Positions 16,179 to 24,735 of a stretch of 57,649 nucleotides of DNA are shown one piece after another (position 1 is the stretch's first letter; each line of letters starts with the position of its first letter). Both the position numbers and the translations under genes were made by a program. The notes under the pieces are model-generated. The model was not told the DNA's origin, made no database searches, and worked only from the letters and a program-made list of their open reading frames with translations. Source of the stretch: Streptomyces malaysiensis subsp. samsunensis (GTDB taxonomy: Bacteria > Actinomycetota > Actinomycetes > Streptomycetales > Streptomycetaceae); assembly GCF_024519315.1 (NCBI RefSeq), contig NZ_JANIIC010000066.1:1-57649 (forward strand). Reading direction: 5' to 3'.

Positions 16179-16541
16179 TCAGGCGGTGGCCGCCGCCTCC
16201 TCATAGGGCGTGGGACAGCCATGTGTGGCGGTCACGGCGGTCAGCAGCACCACCGAGTCCTCCAGCGCCCGCAACCCGTGCCGTTCGTGCGGGATCCCCT
16301 GCACCTGGCCCGCGATGAGATCCATCCGGTCACCGCCGCCGGTCAGCCGCACATGCCCGTGCAGCACCTGGAGACTGGCCGCTGGAGGGGCGTTGTGCTC
16401 ATCGAGCTCGCAGCCGGAGACCATGGCGATCACGCTCTGCCGCAGCGGACCGTCATGCAGGAACAGATGTGCGCTGCGCCCGTGCGGATCGGACTTCGCC
16501 TGGTCCAGATGGTGGCGCGCGAGCGTGGTGAGGTCATCCAT
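16179..16541 (-). CDS. Small cupin-domain protein
   Basis: This is a 120-residue single-cupin protein. The beta-barrel pattern is visible in AASLQVLHGHVRLTGGGD and in IPHERHGLRALEDSVVLLTA, where the histidines could hold a metal. It converges with the preceding TIGR04222-like gene with a 16-bp gap. Proteins of this size often bind a small ligand or protect against oxidants. No specific role can be assigned. Confidence 0.75.
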   Translation of the reverse strand: MDDLTTLARHHLDQAKSDPHGRSAHLFLHDGPLRQSVIAMVSGCELDEHNAPPAASLQVLHGHVRLTGGGDRMDLIAGQVQGIPHERHGLRALEDSVVLLTAVTATHGCPTPYEEAAATA

Positions 16542-16676
16542 GAGTGTCCCTCGATCGGTCCGGTCTGATCGTCGGCGGGTTCCCTCAATCCTTACCGGCT
16601 AGCGTGGTGAGCGCCAGTTCGCAGCCGCGCCGTGGCATCGCGCCGTGGCATCGCCGTGGAGAGAGGTCCAGCAGCA

Positions 16677-17000
16677 GTGGCCGACTATCTGACCGTACTG
16701 ACCACCACCGACACCCCGGAGAAGGCCGAGGCGCTGGCCCGCGGGGCGATCGAGGCCCGGCTGGCGGCCTGTGCGCAGATCAGCCAGCCCGTGACCTCCG
16801 TATACCGGTGGGAGGGGACGGTCGAGACGGCGGCCGAGTGGCAGGTGCTGTTCAAGACGACCACCGCGCGCTACGACGAACTGGAGGCCCATATCCGCGA
16901 GGCGCACGACTACGAGACGCCCGAGATCATCGCTACGCCGATCGTGAACGGCGGCGAGGACTACCTGGCGTGGGTGGTGTCGGAGACGACGATCGGCTGA
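16677..17000 (+). CDS. cutA: CutA divalent-cation tolerance protein
   Basis: This is a 107-residue CutA1-family protein, a small trimeric ferredoxin-like-fold protein linked to copper tolerance in E. coli, though its biochemical role remains uncertain. Family landmarks are LTTTDTPEKAEALARGAIE, ARLAACAQI, the W in SVYRWEG and the end ETPEIIATPIVNG. The GTG at 16677 with GAGAGG upstream gives the usual length. An in-frame ATG at 16632 would add 15 unconserved residues. Confidence 0.93.
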   Translation: MADYLTVLTTTDTPEKAEALARGAIEARLAACAQISQPVTSVYRWEGTVETAAEWQVLFKTTTARYDELEAHIREAHDYETPEIIATPIVNGGEDYLAWVVSETTIG

Positions 17001-17058
17001 GAGCCGGGGAGACGGCCGGGGCAGGCCGAGCCCAGGGGCCGATGCCCGGGACGCCGAC

Positions 17059-17751
17059 TCAGCGGGAGCCGGAGCCGCGCTCCGCCAGCGCCTCCTCGAT
17101 CCCCCGCTCCCGCGGCCCCAGGAAGTGCGGATCAGGCTCGAACGCCGCGTCCAGGGCCGCCTTGCCCGCCGCCACGACCTCCCGCGTGCCGCCGAAGTAC
17201 CAGGTCACTTCGTGCGGCTCGTCGACCGCGACCCCGTACGCGTCGATGCCCGCCGCCCCGCACAGCGCCAGCGCCCGGCGGACATGGAACCCCTGGCTCA
17301 CCAGCACCGCCTTGTGCACCCCGAAGATCCGCCGGGCCCGGCTGCACGAGTCCCAGGTGTCGAACCCCGCGAAGTCGCTCACGATCCGCCGGTCCGGGAC
17401 CCCGCGCTTGACGAGGTACGCGCGCATGGCATCCGGTTCGTCGTAGTCATGGCGGCTGTTGTCCCCTGTGACCAGCAGCGCATGGACCCTGCCGCCCTTA
17501 TAGAGCCGTACGGCGGCGTCCAGCCGGTGCGCCAGATACGGCGACGGCTCCCCGTTCCACAACCCCGCCCCGAAGACCACCCCCACCGGGGCCGAGGGCA
17601 CATCGGCGACCGTACGGATCCGGTCGTCCGTGCTCAGCCGCAGCCAGGTCGCGGGGAGCAGGGCCACTACGCACACCAGGACGCTCACCCGCACCAGCCG
17701 CCGCCACCCCAGCCGCGTCCTGGGCAACCGCGCCCGCAACCACCCCGGCAT
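17059..17751 (-). CDS. DUF218/SanA-ElyC family membrane protein
   Basis: This is a 230-residue protein with one N-terminal membrane helix (VSVLVCVVALLPATWL) and a DUF218 domain outside it: VVFGAGLWNGEPSPYLAHRL, LLVTGDNSRHDYDEP and VLVSQGFHVRRAL. SanA and ElyC in enterobacteria affect envelope integrity and vancomycin sensitivity. A comparable envelope role here is inference. The ATG at 17751 is chosen because AGGGGGAG lies directly upstream. A GTG at 17775 would place the ribosome site inside the gene. Confidence 0.85.
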   Translation of the reverse strand: MPGWLRARLPRTRLGWRRLVRVSVLVCVVALLPATWLRLSTDDRIRTVADVPSAPVGVVFGAGLWNGEPSPYLAHRLDAAVRLYKGGRVHALLVTGDNSRHDYDEPDAMRAYLVKRGVPDRRIVSDFAGFDTWDSCSRARRIFGVHKAVLVSQGFHVRRALALCGAAGIDAYGVAVDEPHEVTWYFGGTREVVAAGKAALDAAFEPDPHFLGPRERGIEEALAERGSGSR

Positions 17752-17828
17752 GCGCTCCCCCTGTCCATCTCTCACCGAATCCGGTCGCGCTGTGTGACGC
17801 CAGGGAAGGGGTGGCGGTTGCCTGCGGG

Positions 17829-18440
17829 CTACTCGGTAGCTTCCTCCTTTTCGGGCTCCTCGGTCTCCAAGAAGATGTTCGTGTCGAGTTCGAAGTCGAA
17901 CGGCGCGGGGATGGGCAGCGGCTTACCGAACGGGACGGTCATCCGTGCGTGGTATCCGCGGTCCGACGGATCCCAGAAGGCCGTGATCTCCTCGGCCTGC
18001 ATGTCGACCACGAGGTAGACCGGCACATGGCGCCCGTAGACCTCGAGCTTCTCCTGCCAGTCGACGTCTCGGGTGGAGATGGACGTGAACTCGGCGACGA
18101 GGGACAGCGCCTCGCTATCGGCATGTCGTCCCTCAACACCCCGGAAAGCCTCGCCATCCGCGATGAACAGATCCGGACCGAATGCCCGCTCAGCGGAGGG
18201 GAAAGTGAAGAGAAACGGTGAGGTCTCAGCGATGTGCCGCTTGGGCGCATGGGGCTCCAGCCGCAGCCGAAGTTCCCGCATGGGCCACAGGTACGGCAGC
18301 CTCGACCACGGCGACACGACGATCTTCCCCCTGATGAGCTCGGCCTTATAGCCGTCCGGCGTATCCAGTTCCTCCGTGGTCCGGAGCAGTTCCTCGAACC
18401 CCTTTCGGGGCTCCTCGGCGTCCGGTGTCTCTGTGGTCAT
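17829..18440 (-). CDS. Uma2 family (DUF820) endonuclease-fold protein
   Basis: This is a 203-residue protein of the Uma2/DUF820 family, which has a PD-(D/E)XK-type nuclease fold and is highly multiplied in Streptomyces. Conserved pieces are YKAELIRGKIVVSP, FGPDLFIAD, and the core LVAEFTSISTRDVDWQEKL, in which the E and K are the presumed catalytic pair, then VYLVVDM. Activity has not been shown for most members. The start at 18440 is chosen for GGAG with good spacing. The ATG at 18476 is an alternative. Confidence 0.88.
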   Translation of the reverse strand: MTTETPDAEEPRKGFEELLRTTEELDTPDGYKAELIRGKIVVSPWSRLPYLWPMRELRLRLEPHAPKRHIAETSPFLFTFPSAERAFGPDLFIADGEAFRGVEGRHADSEALSLVAEFTSISTRDVDWQEKLEVYGRHVPVYLVVDMQAEEITAFWDPSDRGYHARMTVPFGKPLPIPAPFDFELDTNIFLETEEPEKEEATE

Positions 18441-18631
18441 TGGCCGCTCCAATATCGCGGTCACCGCGTCCTCCATCTGCTACGGAGCGTACTGTTTCGC
18501 TCACCGTAGCGACGGCCTTCCGGCGGTATCCGTCTTTCGTTCGCAGTACCCCCACAAGGGTGAGGCATCCGCTCCCGCATAGCCTTGACCAGCCATCCCG
18601 CACCGCAGAAAACCAGCAGGTGATCCCCGTC

Positions 18632-19618
18632 ATGCCCCCGATTCCCACCGCAGAGCTCCATCTCCATATCGAGGGCACCCTGGAGCCCGATCTGGCCTTC
18701 GCGCTGGCGGGGCGCAACGGGGTCGATCTGCCGTTCGCCACGCGGGAGGAGCTGCGGGCCGCGTACTCCTTCGGGGACCTTCAGGACTTCCTGAATCTCT
18801 ACTACGCGCTGATGACCGTGCTGCGCACCGAGGACGACTTCGCCGACCTCACCGACGCGTATCTCGCCCGCGCCCGTGCGCAGGGGGTGCGCCATGCGGA
18901 GATCTTCTTCGATCCGCAGGCGCACACCGCGCGCGGTGTGGAGATCGACACGGTGATCCGTGGGATCGGCCGCGCGCTGGACGCGGCGCCGCGGACGTAC
19001 GGCATCACCACGCGCCTGATCATGTGCTTTCTGCGCGACGAGAGCGCCGAGTCGGCCCTGGCGACCTTCGAGGCGGCCCGCCCCCACCTGGACCGGATCG
19101 CCGCCGTCGGGCTGGACTCGGCGGAGGTCGGGCATCCGCCGTCGAAGTTCCGCGAGGTGTACGCGCTGGCGCGGGAGGCGGGGCTGAAGTGCGTCGCGCA
19201 CGCGGGGGAGGAGGGGCCGCCCGCGTATGTGTGGGAGGCGCTGGACGTCCTCGGCGTGGACCGCGTCGACCACGGGGTGCGGTGCCTGGAGGACGAGGCG
19301 CTGGTGGCCCGGCTGGTCGCGGACCGGACCCCGCTGACCGTCTGCCCCCTGTCGAACGTCCGGCTGCGCGTCGTGGACCGCCTTCAGGACCATCCGCTGC
19401 CCGCGATGCTGGACGCCGGTCTGCTGGTGACCGTCAACTCCGACGACCCCGCCTACTTCGGCGGCTACGTGGGCGACAACTACACCGCCGTACGGGACGC
19501 GCTCGGCCTCGACGAGGCCACTCTGCGCACCCTGGCCCGCAACTCCTTCCAGGCCGCCTTCCTGGACGAGGAGACGCGGGCGGCGTACCTGAAGGAGGTC
19601 GAGGGCTGGGCCCGCTGA
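18632..19618 (+). CDS. Adenosine/adenine deaminase
   Basis: This is a 328-residue metal-dependent hydrolase of the adenosine deaminase superfamily, acting in purine salvage. The metal-binding HxH is in ELHLHIEGTLEP, further ligands and catalytic residues are in CVAHAGEEG (His and Glu) and VDHGVRC, and the last metal Asp is in NSDDPAYFG. The HIEGTLEP form is closer to the bacterial adenine deaminases I recall (Pseudomonas PA0148 type) than to classic adenosine deaminases, so the true substrate may be adenine. The ATG at 18632 is chosen, with AGGTGA upstream. It converges on nasA with a 31-bp gap. Confidence 0.88.
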   Translation: MPPIPTAELHLHIEGTLEPDLAFALAGRNGVDLPFATREELRAAYSFGDLQDFLNLYYALMTVLRTEDDFADLTDAYLARARAQGVRHAEIFFDPQAHTARGVEIDTVIRGIGRALDAAPRTYGITTRLIMCFLRDESAESALATFEAARPHLDRIAAVGLDSAEVGHPPSKFREVYALAREAGLKCVAHAGEEGPPAYVWEALDVLGVDRVDHGVRCLEDEALVARLVADRTPLTVCPLSNVRLRVVDRLQDHPLPAMLDAGLLVTVNSDDPAYFGGYVGDNYTAVRDALGLDEATLRTLARNSFQAAFLDEETRAAYLKEVEGWAR

Positions 19619-19649
19619 GTCCCCCAGTGTGCGGGGTTCCGGTGCGCGA

Positions 19650-21959
19650 TCAGCCCTCGGACAGCTCCAGCCGTACCGCGCACACCTTGAACTCCGGCAT
19701 TCGCGAGACCGGGTCCAGCGCCGGGTTCGTCACCGTGTTGGCCCGCCCCGGCCCCGCCCAGTGGAACGGCATGAACACCGTGTCCGGCCGGATGTCCCGG
19801 CTGATGCGCGCCGGGGCCACGGCGCGGCCGCGCCGGGAGACCACCGCGATCGGTGCCCCCTCGTCCGCCCCCAGCCGCTCCGCGAGCCGCGGATGGAGCT
19901 GGACGTAGGGGCCGGGCGCGGCCTCGTTGAGCTCGGCGACGCGCCGGGTCTGGGCGCCGGACTGGTACTGGGCCAGCACCCGGCCCGTCGTCAGCAGCAC
20001 CGGGTACTCGGCGTCCGGCTCCTCGGCCGCCGGGCGGTGGCCGACCGGGGCGAAGCGGGCCCGCCCGTCGTCCGTGGCGAAGCGGTCGAGGAAGAGCCGT
20101 GGCGTACCGGGGTGCGGACCACCGGCCCGCCCGGCACTCCCGGAGCCGGTCCCCTTCGCGCCGTCGGGGTGGGCCCGCTCCGCGCCCTCGGCCCGCTCCG
20201 CGCCGTCGGGGTCGGCCGACTCCGCGTCCACGGAGTCGGCTCTCCCCGCGCCCTCGGAGCCGTCCGCCTCCGTCCCCTCCGCCCCCATCGCCCCCTCCGT
20301 CCGCTCCGTCCGCTCCGGACAGGGCCAGAACACCCCGTCCTCCTCCGCGATCCTCCGGTATGTGATGCCCGAGTAGTCCGCCGGGCCCCCGGCCGACGCC
20401 CGCCGCAGCTCCTCGAAGACCTCCTCCGCGTCGGCCGGGAACCCCTTCTCCCAGCCGAGCCGGGCCGCGAGCCCGCCCAGCACCTGGAGATCCGTCCGGA
20501 CGCCCGGCGGCGGGGTGAGGGCCGCGCGGCGGAGGACGACCCGGCCCTCCAGGTTGGTCATGGTCCCGGTCTCCTCGGCCCACTGGGCCACCGGCAGGAC
20601 CACATCGGCGAGCGCGGCGGTCTCCGAGAGCACGACATCGGCGACGGCCAGGAAGTCCAGCGACCGCAGCCGGGACTCCACATGGGCGGCGCGCGGGGCA
20701 GAGACCAGCGGGTTGGAGCCCATCAGCAGCAGCGCCCGGACGTCCCGTCCGAGCGCGTCCAGGAGCTCGTACGCGCTGCGCCCCGGCCCGGGGAGGGCGT
20801 CCGGCTCGACGCCCCATACGGCCGCCACATGGGCGCGTGCGGCCGGGTCGTCCAGCTTGCGGTAGCCGGGCAGCTGATCGGCCTTCTGGCCGTGTTCGCG
20901 GCCGCCTTGGCCGTTGCCCTGGCCGGTCAGGCAGCCGTAGCCGGACAGCGGGCGGCCCGCGCGGCCGGTGGCCAGGCACAGGTTGATCCACGCGCCGACG
21001 GTGTCGGTGCCCTTGGACTGCTGTTCGGGGCCCCGGGCCGTCAGCACCATGGAGTTCTCGGCGCCGCAGAACATCGTGACGGCCTTACGGAGCTCAGGAA
21101 CCGGCACGCCCGTGATCCGCTCCACCAGCTCCGGCCAGTGGGCCATCGCGGCGGCCCGTGCCTCGGGCCAGCCGCTGGTGCGCCGTTCGACGAACTCCTC
21201 GTCCACCCGGCCCTCCGCGACCACCAGGTGCAGCAGCCCCAGCGCGAGCGCGAGATCGGTGCCGGGGCGCGGCGCCAGGTGCAGATCCGCCTGCTCCGCC
21301 GTACGGGTCCGCCGGGGATCGACCACGATCAGCCGGCCGCCCGCCTCCTTCAGCTCGGTCAGATGGCGCAGCGCGGGCGGCATGGTCTCGGCCAGGTTCG
21401 AGCCGACGAGGACGACGCATCCGGTGCGGGCCACGTCCGCCAGCGGGAACGGCAGCCCTCGGTCAAGACCGAAGGCCCGCTGATGGGCGGCGGCGGCCGA
21501 GGACATGCAGAACCGGCCGTTGTAGTCGATCTGCGAGGTGCCGAGCACCACCCGGGCGAACTTCCCCAGCGCGTACGCCTTCTCGTTGGTCAGCCCGCCG
21601 CCGCCGAAGACCCCCACCGCGTCGCGGCCGTACGCCCGGCCGGTGGCCGCCAGGCCCTCGGCGATCCGGTCGAGGGCCTCCTCCCAGGTGGCCGGTTCGA
21701 GCCGACCGGAGTCAGGGCGGCGGACCAGCGGCTCGGTCAGACGCACCCGGGAGGAGAGCACGGCGGGCGCGGTGCGGCCCTTACCGCACAGCGCGCCACG
21801 GTTGACGGGGAACGCGGTGCGCTCGACGACCTCGACACCGACCGGCCCGCCGTCCGGCGCCACCGGGCGCAGCGCCATACCGCACTGGAGCGAACAGTAA
21901 GGGCAGTGCGTGTCGACGGGGTCGGAGGCGGGGGAGTGCTCCCCGGGGACGTACGCCAT
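19650..21959 (-). CDS. nasA: Assimilatory nitrate reductase catalytic subunit NasA
   Basis: This is a 769-residue molybdopterin oxidoreductase that reduces nitrate to nitrite in the cytoplasm. The N-terminal [4Fe-4S] motif is CPYCSLQCGM (residues 19-28) with the fourth cysteine in ALCGKG. Molybdopterin-binding landmarks include QIDYNGRFCMSSAAAAHQ, VLVGSNLAETMPP, GPEQQSKGTDTVGAW and the C-terminal VFMPFHWAGPGRANTVTNP. The closing FKVCAVRLE is typical of NasA. A low-complexity Glu/Gly/Ala/Asp insertion of about 60 residues lies before the C-terminal domain (DNA about 20128-20320). The GlnR box at 21972-22009 lies directly upstream. It works with the nirBD operon 13 kb away. Confidence 0.95.
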   Translation of the reverse strand: MAYVPGEHSPASDPVDTHCPYCSLQCGMALRPVAPDGGPVGVEVVERTAFPVNRGALCGKGRTAPAVLSSRVRLTEPLVRRPDSGRLEPATWEEALDRIAEGLAATGRAYGRDAVGVFGGGGLTNEKAYALGKFARVVLGTSQIDYNGRFCMSSAAAAHQRAFGLDRGLPFPLADVARTGCVVLVGSNLAETMPPALRHLTELKEAGGRLIVVDPRRTRTAEQADLHLAPRPGTDLALALGLLHLVVAEGRVDEEFVERRTSGWPEARAAAMAHWPELVERITGVPVPELRKAVTMFCGAENSMVLTARGPEQQSKGTDTVGAWINLCLATGRAGRPLSGYGCLTGQGNGQGGREHGQKADQLPGYRKLDDPAARAHVAAVWGVEPDALPGPGRSAYELLDALGRDVRALLLMGSNPLVSAPRAAHVESRLRSLDFLAVADVVLSETAALADVVLPVAQWAEETGTMTNLEGRVVLRRAALTPPPGVRTDLQVLGGLAARLGWEKGFPADAEEVFEELRRASAGGPADYSGITYRRIAEEDGVFWPCPERTERTEGAMGAEGTEADGSEGAGRADSVDAESADPDGAERAEGAERAHPDGAKGTGSGSAGRAGGPHPGTPRLFLDRFATDDGRARFAPVGHRPAAEEPDAEYPVLLTTGRVLAQYQSGAQTRRVAELNEAAPGPYVQLHPRLAERLGADEGAPIAVVSRRGRAVAPARISRDIRPDTVFMPFHWAGPGRANTVTNPALDPVSRMPEFKVCAVRLELSEG
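20128..20320. repeat. Low-complexity coding insertion in nasA
   Basis: About 60 codons made of imperfect 12-18 bp units encode strings such as ERTEGAMGAEGTEADGSEG and DGAERAEGAERAHPDG. They sit between conserved NasA segments, in a probable surface loop before the C-terminal domain. Related nitrate reductases lack it as far as I recall. Confidence 0.65.
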
Positions 21960-21971
21960 GCCCAGGAGCGT

Positions 21972-22009
21972 GCTACGGCCGTGTTACAGCGCGCGTCACC
22001 TCGGGTTAC
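21972..22009. promoter_or_regulatory. GlnR box between nasA and the CbiX-like gene
   Basis: On the minus strand the site reads GTAAC-n6-TGACG-n6-GTAAC-n6-GTAGC, four five-base half-sites with exact six-base spacers. This is the GlnR box arrangement also seen upstream of nirBD. It ends 12 bp upstream of the nasA start and is about 110 bp upstream of the divergent chelatase-like gene, so it could act on both. Confidence 0.7.
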
Positions 22010-22119
22010 ACCTGCGGGGCGCGGACCTCAGCGCGGGGCCCGGCGGCCGGTGAAATCGGCGCAACCACCTGTCACGGCGGCGCAACGGCGGTGCAATCTG
22101 CCGCTGCCAGGCTCTGGCC

Positions 22120-23124
22120 ATGACGCTTGACCCTGGTCCCCTTGGTCTCTCCGGTCCCGTTCGCCCCGACAGTGGGGCGGCCTGCGACGGCACGGCAGGC
22201 TTGGACGGTAAGGCGGGCTTCGACGGCACGGCAGGCTTGGACGGTAAGGCGGTCGACGGTACGGCGGACTTCGACAGTGCCCAGCGGCTCATGACCCGGT
22301 TCACCACACAGCTCACCACCCAGCTCGACCGGCTGGGCGCCCACGGCGTCCGCCGGGGTCGCCGCGACCGTCCGCCGACGCTCGTCGCCGTCGCCCATGG
22401 CAGCCGGGACCCCGAGGCGCTGCGCACCGTGACCGCCCTCCTGGACCGCGTCCGCGCGCTCCGCCCCGGACTGCCCGTACGCCTCGGCCATATCGAGCTC
22501 AACCAGCCGCTGCTGAGCGACACGCTGGCCGCGCTGCGCGGCGAGGTCGTGCTCGTCCCGCTGCTGCTGAGCCGCGGCTACCACATCAAACAGGACATCC
22601 CGGACGCCGTCGCCGCCGCGCCCCACCTCACCGCCCGGATCGCCGCTCCGCTCGGCCCCGACCCGCTGCTCGCCGAGGCGCTGGACGCCCGGTTGGCCGA
22701 GGCCGCGTACGCCTGGCCGATGGAGGCGGGACGACAGACGTCGGCCCCGCACCGGGCCGGCGTCGTCCTGGCCGCCGCGGGCTCCCGCGACCCGGACGCG
22801 GCCCTCGACACGGCCCGGACCGCCGCCCTGCTCGGCGCCCGGCTCGGCGGTGTGCCCGTGCTGCCCGGCTACGCCTCCGGCTCCGGCCCCACCGTGCCCG
22901 AGGCCGTACGGGCGCTGGCCGCGCTCGGCCGTGACCGGATCGCGGTGGCCTCCTACTTCACCGCGCCCGGCCGCTTCGCCACCCAGTGCGCGAACGCCGC
23001 CCCCGGTGTCGCCGCCGCCCCGCTCGGCGCCCACCCGGCGGTGGCGCGGCTCGTGCTCCGCCGCTATGAACAGGCCCTCGCCTCTGCGCCCCTGTCACAC
23101 CCGGCGGCTACCGTCGGGGTATGA
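22120..23124 (+). CDS. CbiX/SirB-like sirohydrochlorin chelatase
   Basis: This is a 334-residue two-domain chelatase-like protein. Each half has the CbiX pattern: VAVAHGSRDPEALRTV with the metal-binding His in the first, and VLAAAGSRDPDAALDTA in the second, where the His is replaced by Ala, as in other long forms. The HIELNQPLL segment and LVPLLLSRGYHIKQDIP follow the first motif. Its divergence from nasA and the shared GlnR box suggest that it makes siroheme for NirB. The first ~50 residues hold two copies of a 36-bp repeat. The stop overlaps the dgt start as ATGA. Confidence 0.88.
   Translation: MTLDPGPLGLSGPVRPDSGAACDGTAGLDGKAGFDGTAGLDGKAVDGTADFDSAQRLMTRFTTQLTTQLDRLGAHGVRRGRRDRPPTLVAVAHGSRDPEALRTVTALLDRVRALRPGLPVRLGHIELNQPLLSDTLAALRGEVVLVPLLLSRGYHIKQDIPDAVAAAPHLTARIAAPLGPDPLLAEALDARLAEAAYAWPMEAGRQTSAPHRAGVVLAAAGSRDPDAALDTARTAALLGARLGGVPVLPGYASGSGPTVPEAVRALAALGRDRIAVASYFTAPGRFATQCANAAPGVAAAPLGAHPAVARLVLRRYEQALASAPLSHPAATVGV
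22186..22275. repeat. 36-bp coding repeat at the start of the CbiX-like gene
   Basis: Two copies starting at 22186 and 22222 are identical over 30 bp (containing CACGGCAGGCTTGGACGGTA), with a third partial copy after them. They encode DGTAGLDGKAGF-type units in a non-conserved N-terminal extension. Confidence 0.85.
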
Positions 23125-24482
23125 GCCCCAGCGCGCCCCCTGAACCCGATCCGGCCCCTTGGGCCGGTGCCCCCGAGGCCGACACCCGCCGCGTCCCCGG
23201 CTACGCCGCGGCGGACCTCGAGCGCTGGGCGCCCGAGCCCGACAAGCGGCCGGGCCGGACCGCCTTCCAGCGGGACCGGGCGCGGGTGCTGCACTCCGCC
23301 GCGCTGCGCCGACTGGCCGGGAAGACCCAGGTGGTGCCCGCCGCACCGGCCGCCGACCCCGGACCGGCCGGGCGCGCCCCGGCCTTCGACGGCACGCCCC
23401 GCACCCGGCTGACCCACTCCCTGGAGTGCGCCCAGGTGGGCCGTGAGCTGGGGGCCGCGCTTGGCTGCGACCCGGATCTGGTGGAGATGGCCTGCCTCGC
23501 CCATGACCTCGGCCATCCGCCGTTCGGGCACAATGGCGAGCGGGTGCTCAACGAGATCGCCGAGCGCTGCGGCGGCTTCGAGGGAAACGCGCAGTCGCTG
23601 CGGCTGCTGGCCCGGCTCGAACCGAAGCGGTTCGTGCCCGACCGGAAGACCGGCGAGCCGGTGAGCGTCGGCCTCAACCTCACGCGCGCCGCGCTGGACG
23701 CCGCCACCAAGTACCCCTGGCCGCGCGGCGGCCATCCGCACAGCCCCGGCTCCCCGAAGTTCGGGGTCTACGAGGACGACATCCCGATCTTCGAGTGGTA
23801 CCGGCAGGGCGCCCCCGAGGGCCGTACGACCTTCGAGGCCCAGGTCATGGACTGGTCCGACGATGTCGCCTACTCCGTCCACGATGTCGAGGACGGGCTG
23901 CACGCGGGCCATCTGGACCCCGCGAGCCTGCTCTCCGGGCCCGAGCGCCGCGAGGTCTTCGCCGTCGTCGCGGACCGCTACGCCCCCGGGGCCGAGCCAG
24001 GGGAGCTGGCCGAGGCGCTGGACCGGCTGCTGGGCCAGGAGTGGTGGCCGCACGGCTATGACGGCTCGTCCGTCGCCCAGGCCCGTCTCAAGGACGCCAC
24101 CAGCCAGCTCATCGGCCGCTTCTGCCTGGCCGCCGAGGGCGCCACCCGCGCGGCGTACGGCACCGGCCGCTTCACCCGCTACCACGCCGAGCTGGTCGTG
24201 CCGCGCGCCATCCACCTGGAGTGCGCGGTCCTCAAGGCGGTCGCCGACCGGTACGTCATCCAGCGCGCCGACCAGGAGCTGGTCCGGGCCGATCAGCGCG
24301 TGGTCATCGCCGAGCTGGGCGCCGCCCTGATCGCCCGCGCCCCCGACGGCCTGGACCCCCAGTTCCGGGGCCTCTTCGACGCGGCCGGGGACGACCGCGG
24401 CCGGCTGCGGTCGATCGTCGACCAGATCGCCTCCCTGACCGACACCTCGGCCCGGGGGCTGCACGCACGGCTCACCGCCTGA
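23121..24482 (+). CDS. dgt: Deoxyguanosinetriphosphate triphosphohydrolase-like protein
   Basis: This is a 453-residue HD-domain hydrolase that cleaves dNTPs, usually dGTP, to the nucleoside and tripolyphosphate. HD motifs are TRLTHSLECAQVGREL (first His) and CLAHDLGHPPFGHNGE (the His-Asp pair), with the later MDWSDDVAYSVHDVEDGL also conserved. The AFQRDRARVLHSAALRRL start is standard for the family. It is translationally coupled to the upstream CbiX-like gene (ATGA overlap). It may affect the dNTP pool and mutation rate and lies near dnaG, as in other Streptomyces. Confidence 0.93.
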   Translation: MSPSAPPEPDPAPWAGAPEADTRRVPGYAAADLERWAPEPDKRPGRTAFQRDRARVLHSAALRRLAGKTQVVPAAPAADPGPAGRAPAFDGTPRTRLTHSLECAQVGRELGAALGCDPDLVEMACLAHDLGHPPFGHNGERVLNEIAERCGGFEGNAQSLRLLARLEPKRFVPDRKTGEPVSVGLNLTRAALDAATKYPWPRGGHPHSPGSPKFGVYEDDIPIFEWYRQGAPEGRTTFEAQVMDWSDDVAYSVHDVEDGLHAGHLDPASLLSGPERREVFAVVADRYAPGAEPGELAEALDRLLGQEWWPHGYDGSSVAQARLKDATSQLIGRFCLAAEGATRAAYGTGRFTRYHAELVVPRAIHLECAVLKAVADRYVIQRADQELVRADQRVVIAELGAALIARAPDGLDPQFRGLFDAAGDDRGRLRSIVDQIASLTDTSARGLHARLTA

Positions 24483-24567
24483 AGCACCGCCCGCCGGACG
24501 CCGTTTCCGTGCACACATACGGCCTACCGGCCCTTCCCGACGCACGCCCGGTGCGGGAGGCTCCCCT

Positions 24568-24612
24568 TTGACACAGCGTTCGGTACGGCTTTCGGTATTC
24601 GGTATACGGTCC
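24568..24612 (+). promoter_or_regulatory. Possible promoter region of the FAD reductase gene
   Basis: A perfect TTGACA (24568-24573) is followed by a run of TTCGGTA repeats (24578 to about 24608) about 125 bp upstream of the reductase start. No good -10 sequence lies at standard spacing, so the call is tentative. The rest of the 253-bp gap shows nothing I can name. Confidence 0.3.
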
Positions 24613-24735
24613 AGCACCGTCCGGCACAGCGTTTCCGCACAGCTTCCGGGGCGGTGACGGCACGACCTGACGTGACCGGGGTAAGGCACTGATAGCGGAA
24701 CTGCTCGGCACCGCTCGGCAGCGAGGAGGACACAA

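Noticed and set aside
19629..22130. 833-residue open frame opposite nasA
   Set aside because: It is a shadow frame. No domain, start signal or codon bias supports it, and it even runs across the nasA promoter.
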